A model generated the notes under the pieces. That model did not search any database, was not told the DNA's origin, and was given only the letters and a program-made list of their open reading frames with translations. A stretch of 64,000 nt of DNA, from the NCBI GenBank assembly GCA_964468645.1, contig CAYXUU010000013.1, forward strand, positions 1-64,000. Reading direction: 5' to 3'. The number at the start of each line of letters is the position of its first letter. Position 1 is the stretch's first letter. Source of the DNA: JAIOZK01 sp964468645 (lineage in GTDB: Bacteria > Bacteroidota > Bacteroidia > Bacteroidales > JAIOZK01). Below are positions 60,796 to 64,000 of this stretch, piece after piece. The position numbers were made by a program, and so were the translations under genes.

Positions 60796-63700
60796 ATGGT
60801 AAAACATCTATTTTTAAGAATCTGCTTTACCCTGTCGCTTTTGCTTTTTGCATTTGTGGCCGGGTATGCACAGGAAGGTGTGGTAAAAGGGACTGTCACG
60901 GATGCCACTGACGGTACCACCTTACCACAGGCTTCAGTAATTGTTAAAGGTACGACGATAGGTACAGTTACCGATATCGATGGTAATTATAGTATCAGCG
61001 TTGAGCCCTTTACAATTCTTATCGTTTCATACCTTGGGTATATAACTCAGGAAATTGAAGTTCAGCCCAACACAACAGTTGATTTTGCATTGCAACCATC
61101 TGCCTTAGCTCTTGAAGAGATTGTGGTAATCGGTTACGGTGTTCAAAAGAAGGAGGATGCTACCGGTTCGGTAACAGCGATTGATTCTGACGAGTTTAAT
61201 GCCGGGGCTATTACATCACCGGAAAAACTCGTTACTGGTAAGGTGCCAGGGGTTTCAATCGTTAATGACGGCGGTGCACCCGGGGCTTCATCAACCATTC
61301 GCATCAGGGGTGGATCTTCACTCTCAGCAACAAACGATCCTTTAATCGTTATTGACGGTGTACCTGTTGATAATCAACAGATCTCCGGTATGAGAAATCC
61401 GCTCAATCTCCTCAACCCTAACGATATCGAAAGTGTTACGGTGTTGAAGGATGCTTCGGCCACTGCCATTTATGGATCAAGAGCTTCTAACGGGGTTCTT
61501 ATCATTACTACAAAAAAAGCTCAAAAGGGTTTCTTTGGAGAGGGTTCCAATATCTCGGTAACCTATAACGGTAAAGTTTCATACAGTACCATACCTAAAA
61601 TGTTAGAGGTATATGGTGCTGATGAATTCAGGCAACTGGTTACAGATAGGTACCCATCGCAGGTAGGTTTATTAGGTAATGCCAGCACCGATTGGCAGGA
61701 TGAAATATATGATAATGCCTTTGGCCAGGATCATTATTTAAGTATTGCCGCTTATACCAAATATCTTCCTATCAGGTTTTCATACGGCTATTCAAACAAC
61801 AACGGTATCCTGATGACAGATAATTTAAAGAGAAATACGCTTGGCTTGAACCTGAACCCGAGTTTTTTCGATGATCATCTTCAAATCAACCTGAATGCCA
61901 AGGCGGTCTTTATAAAGAACCACTTTGCTGACAGAGGGGCTATTGGCGCTGCCATACAGTACGATCCAACAAAACCTGTCCATTCCGATGTTGTCTATCA
62001 CCCGAATTATCAGGATGGTGACAGTACAATCTACCTCGATCCAACCACTTATGGTGGATATTATGCATGGATACAGCAAAACGGCAGCGACCTGCCCGTT
62101 GGACAGGGTTCTTCAAACCCGGTAGCCATGTTGAACCAAAGAATAGACGAATCAAACGTGAACAGGATTCTTGGTAACATTCAATTTGATTACAAATTCC
62201 ATTTTCTTCCCGAATTAAGGGCAAATCTTAATCTTGGATATGATTACTCGAAAAGTGATGGAAATATTTATGTTGGTTGGGATGGCAAGATATCAGAAAT
62301 TGCCCTGCGTCCGATATCAGATGCCGCATTTAGCTATGATCCCTTATATGGCGGTGGAGTTGATAATTATTATGAACAGGAGAAAAAAAATGAGTTACTT
62401 GATTTTTATTTAAATTACGTAAAGGATGTTGACGCTATCAACAGCAGGATTGATATCATGGCTGGTTACTCATGGCAACACTTCTACAGAAAGAATTATA
62501 GTATTAACTCAAACATTAAAAACACTCCTCTTCCCGGATATACAGATACAATAGATGATCCTACTGAATATTACCTCTTATCATATTTCGGAAGGTTTAA
62601 TTATACATTTAACAACAGGTATTTGCTAACCTTCACGTTAAGAAATGATAATACTTCAAGATTTGCCAAGGGAAATCGTGATGGATGGTTTCCATCAGTG
62701 GCCTTTGCCTGGAAACTTGATCAGGAAGGATTCATGAGTAACCTGGATGCCCTTTCACAATTAAAGATCAGGGTAGGTTGGGGTGTTACCGGACAACAGG
62801 ATATCGGCCAGGGTGATTATCCATACCTTGCCCAATATACATTCAGTCAACCCGATGCTTATTACCAGCTAGGAAATGTTTTCTACAGGACTTTGCGAGC
62901 CGAGGGCTATGATGACAATATTAAGTGGGAGGAAACAGAAACAGTGAATATCGGACTCGATTTTGGATTTTTTAAAAACAGGATCTATGGTAGTTTTGAT
63001 TATTATATCCGAACAACCAAAGACCTGATCAATGAAATTCCTGTTCCTGCCGGCACCAATCTTACCAACTACATCCTTACCAATGTTGGCGATCTTGAAA
63101 ACAGGGGATTTGAGTTTTCAATTATGACAAGGCCTGTGGCTACAGCTGAAGTTGACTGGGAAATAGGACTCAATGCCACTGTTAATAAAAATGAGATTAC
63201 AAAACTAACTGCCATTGATGATCCTGACTACCCCGGTGTTCCCGAGGGATTTATTTCAGGAGGCGTTGGTAACAGGGTTCAAATCCATTCAACAGGCTTC
63301 CCCTCATATTCTTACTATGTTTATGAACAGGTTTACGGTACGGATGGCAAACCTATTCAGGGCATGTATGTTGACAGGAATGGTGACGGACAGATTACGG
63401 ACGATGACAGGTATCATTACAAGAGTCCCAATCCCGATTTCTGGTTTGGAATTTCTTCGAGGTTAAACTATAAAAACTGGGATTTCGGCTTCTCAGGCCG
63501 TGCTAGCTTCGGAAACTATGTTTACAATAATATAGAATCCGAGAATTCGGTTTATGAAAGATTATACCGCCCCGAAGGACCATATCTGGGTAACATCACC
63601 ACAACAGTGACCAATACCGATTTTGTAAATCCGCAGTACCTTTCTGACTATTACGTTCAGGATGGTTCATTTTTCAGAATGGATTACATTACACTTGGTT

Positions 63701-63876
63701 ATTTATTCAAGGGTATTATTAGTGGTAAGGCTAACCTTCATGTGTCGTTTACCTGCAATAATGCATTCCTGATAAGCGACTATGAAGGTATTGATCCTGA
63801 AATTCACCTGGGACTCGACAACCGTATTTATCCCAGGCCAAGAGTATGGGTGTTCGGATTAAATCTTCAGTTTTAA
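60796..63876 (+). CDS. susC: SusC-family TonB-dependent oligosaccharide transporter
   Basis: A 1026-residue outer-membrane receptor. Signal peptide (about 1-26, ending GYAQ); a carboxypeptidase-regulatory-like domain (VVKGTVTDATDGTTLP, about 30-105); then the EEIVVIGYGVQKKEDATGSV TonB-box/plug start, the plug domain with GKVPGVSIVNDGG, IRIRGGSSLS and DASATAIYGSRASNGV; and a 22-strand barrel ending in VFGLNLQF with a terminal Phe. It imports malto-oligosaccharides with its SusD partner, and the surrounding GH13 genes define the substrate as alpha-glucan. Full length for the family. Confidence 0.95.
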   Translation: MVKHLFLRICFTLSLLLFAFVAGYAQEGVVKGTVTDATDGTTLPQASVIVKGTTIGTVTDIDGNYSISVEPFTILIVSYLGYITQEIEVQPNTTVDFALQPSALALEEIVVIGYGVQKKEDATGSVTAIDSDEFNAGAITSPEKLVTGKVPGVSIVNDGGAPGASSTIRIRGGSSLSATNDPLIVIDGVPVDNQQISGMRNPLNLLNPNDIESVTVLKDASATAIYGSRASNGVLIITTKKAQKGFFGEGSNISVTYNGKVSYSTIPKMLEVYGADEFRQLVTDRYPSQVGLLGNASTDWQDEIYDNAFGQDHYLSIAAYTKYLPIRFSYGYSNNNGILMTDNLKRNTLGLNLNPSFFDDHLQINLNAKAVFIKNHFADRGAIGAAIQYDPTKPVHSDVVYHPNYQDGDSTIYLDPTTYGGYYAWIQQNGSDLPVGQGSSNPVAMLNQRIDESNVNRILGNIQFDYKFHFLPELRANLNLGYDYSKSDGNIYVGWDGKISEIALRPISDAAFSYDPLYGGGVDNYYEQEKKNELLDFYLNYVKDVDAINSRIDIMAGYSWQHFYRKNYSINSNIKNTPLPGYTDTIDDPTEYYLLSYFGRFNYTFNNRYLLTFTLRNDNTSRFAKGNRDGWFPSVAFAWKLDQEGFMSNLDALSQLKIRVGWGVTGQQDIGQGDYPYLAQYTFSQPDAYYQLGNVFYRTLRAEGYDDNIKWEETETVNIGLDFGFFKNRIYGSFDYYIRTTKDLINEIPVPAGTNLTNYILTNVGDLENRGFEFSIMTRPVATAEVDWEIGLNATVNKNEITKLTAIDDPDYPGVPEGFISGGVGNRVQIHSTGFPSYSYYVYEQVYGTDGKPIQGMYVDRNGDGQITDDDRYHYKSPNPDFWFGISSRLNYKNWDFGFSGRASFGNYVYNNIESENSVYERLYRPEGPYLGNITTTVTNTDFVNPQYLSDYYVQDGSFFRMDYITLGYLFKGIISGKANLHVSFTCNNAFLISDYEGIDPEIHLGLDNRIYPRPRVWVFGLNLQF

Positions 63877-63894
63877 TTTTAAATGTTAAAAGCT

Positions 63895-64000
63895 ATGAAA
63901 AGATTAATAAATATAACATTAGCAATAGCAGGACTGATTATTATTTTATCCTCCTGCAGCAAGGATCTTGACACTATACCTTTGGATAAGGATATTGTAA
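63895..64000 (+). CDS. susD: SusD-family lipoprotein, N-terminal fragment cut by the window edge
   Basis: The reading frame opening MKRLINITLAIAGLIIILSSC and continuing SKDLDTIPLDKDIV is 35 codons long and runs off the window. The lipoprotein signal (Cys21), the position 18 bases after susC and the SusD-like DLDTIPLDKD sequence identify it. SusD binds the glycan at the cell surface and sits as a lid on SusC. The rest of the gene is not visible. Confidence 0.8.
   Translation, partial: MKRLINITLAIAGLIIILSSCSKDLDTIPLDKDIV

Noticed and set aside
1..64000. tRNA or rRNA genes, CRISPR arrays, insertion sequences, prophage
   Set aside because: Gaps are short and contain no cloverleaf-like sequence, regularly spaced repeats, transposase or phage genes.

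Overview
The window reads as chromosomal DNA from a member of the Bacteroidota, probably close to the Bacteroidales or a related uncultured lineage. Supporting evidence: a SusC-type TonB-dependent transporter followed by the start of a SusD-type lipoprotein; a protein ending in a type IX secretion sorting domain; glutamine synthetase type III; DUF4831, DUF5362, DUF1684 and DUF5063 families; weak Shine-Dalgarno sequences; and -7 boxes of the form TAnnTTTG, some with a TTG element 17-19 bases upstream. No rRNA, tRNA, CRISPR array, insertion sequence or prophage was seen. No gene-free stretch exceeds about 300 bases; the larger gaps hold palindromic repeat relics, promoters or terminators.

Layout. 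1-9.6 kb: cyclase-TPR signalling protein, GtrA-like membrane protein, DUF1684 lipoprotein, ArfB-like rescue factor, a T9SS cargo protein, an MFS exporter and a 496-residue conserved protein of unknown function. 9.7-19.8 kb: a free-standing ThrRS-type editing domain, a lipoprotein peptidase, RarA, a small membrane protein, a membrane-anchored MutS relative, an esterase, a DUF4831 protein and GlnN. 19.9-27.5 kb (minus strand): a tightly packed run uvrA - yjbQ - Pro-tRNA editing - nitroreductase - gmhA - hddC-like - gmhB - Na+/solute symporter. 27.6-32.0 kb (plus): an ECF-type sigma factor with a structured leader, a 63-residue protein, nth, bcp, recA and a TPR lipoprotein. 32-36.8 kb: a separate Hpt protein and receiver, fused FeoA-FeoB, DUF5063 and a GreA-like protein. 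36.8-41.8 kb: sugar-nucleotide genes (ugd, UDP-xylose synthase, rmlD-like, phosphohexomutase). 41.9-47.8 kb: an SLC45-type sugar transporter, an ArsR-thioredoxin-ArsP metalloid operon, a uridine-kinase-like protein and glutamate decarboxylase.

47.9-64 kb is an alpha-glucan utilisation locus. SusC (and SusD, cut by the window edge) would import malto-oligosaccharides. Five GH13 enzymes, most carrying lipoprotein or secretion signals, would cut or rearrange alpha-glucans. A cytoplasmic beta-phosphoglucomutase-GH65 fusion beside a trehalose-synthase-like GH13 would phosphorolyse the resulting disaccharide and feed the sugar phosphate into glycolysis. Two palindromes centred on AAACGTTT in this locus look like LacI-family operators, although no LacI gene lies in the window.

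The most interesting non-gene signals are a 67-bp multi-hairpin repeat present twice in opposite orientation (65 of 67 bases identical), a GTTCGT-N6-ACGAAC motif repeated with fixed spacing in the arsenic-type operon, and the putative LacI operators. The most interesting proteins are the free-standing archaeal-type ThrRS editing domain and the membrane-anchored MutS relative.
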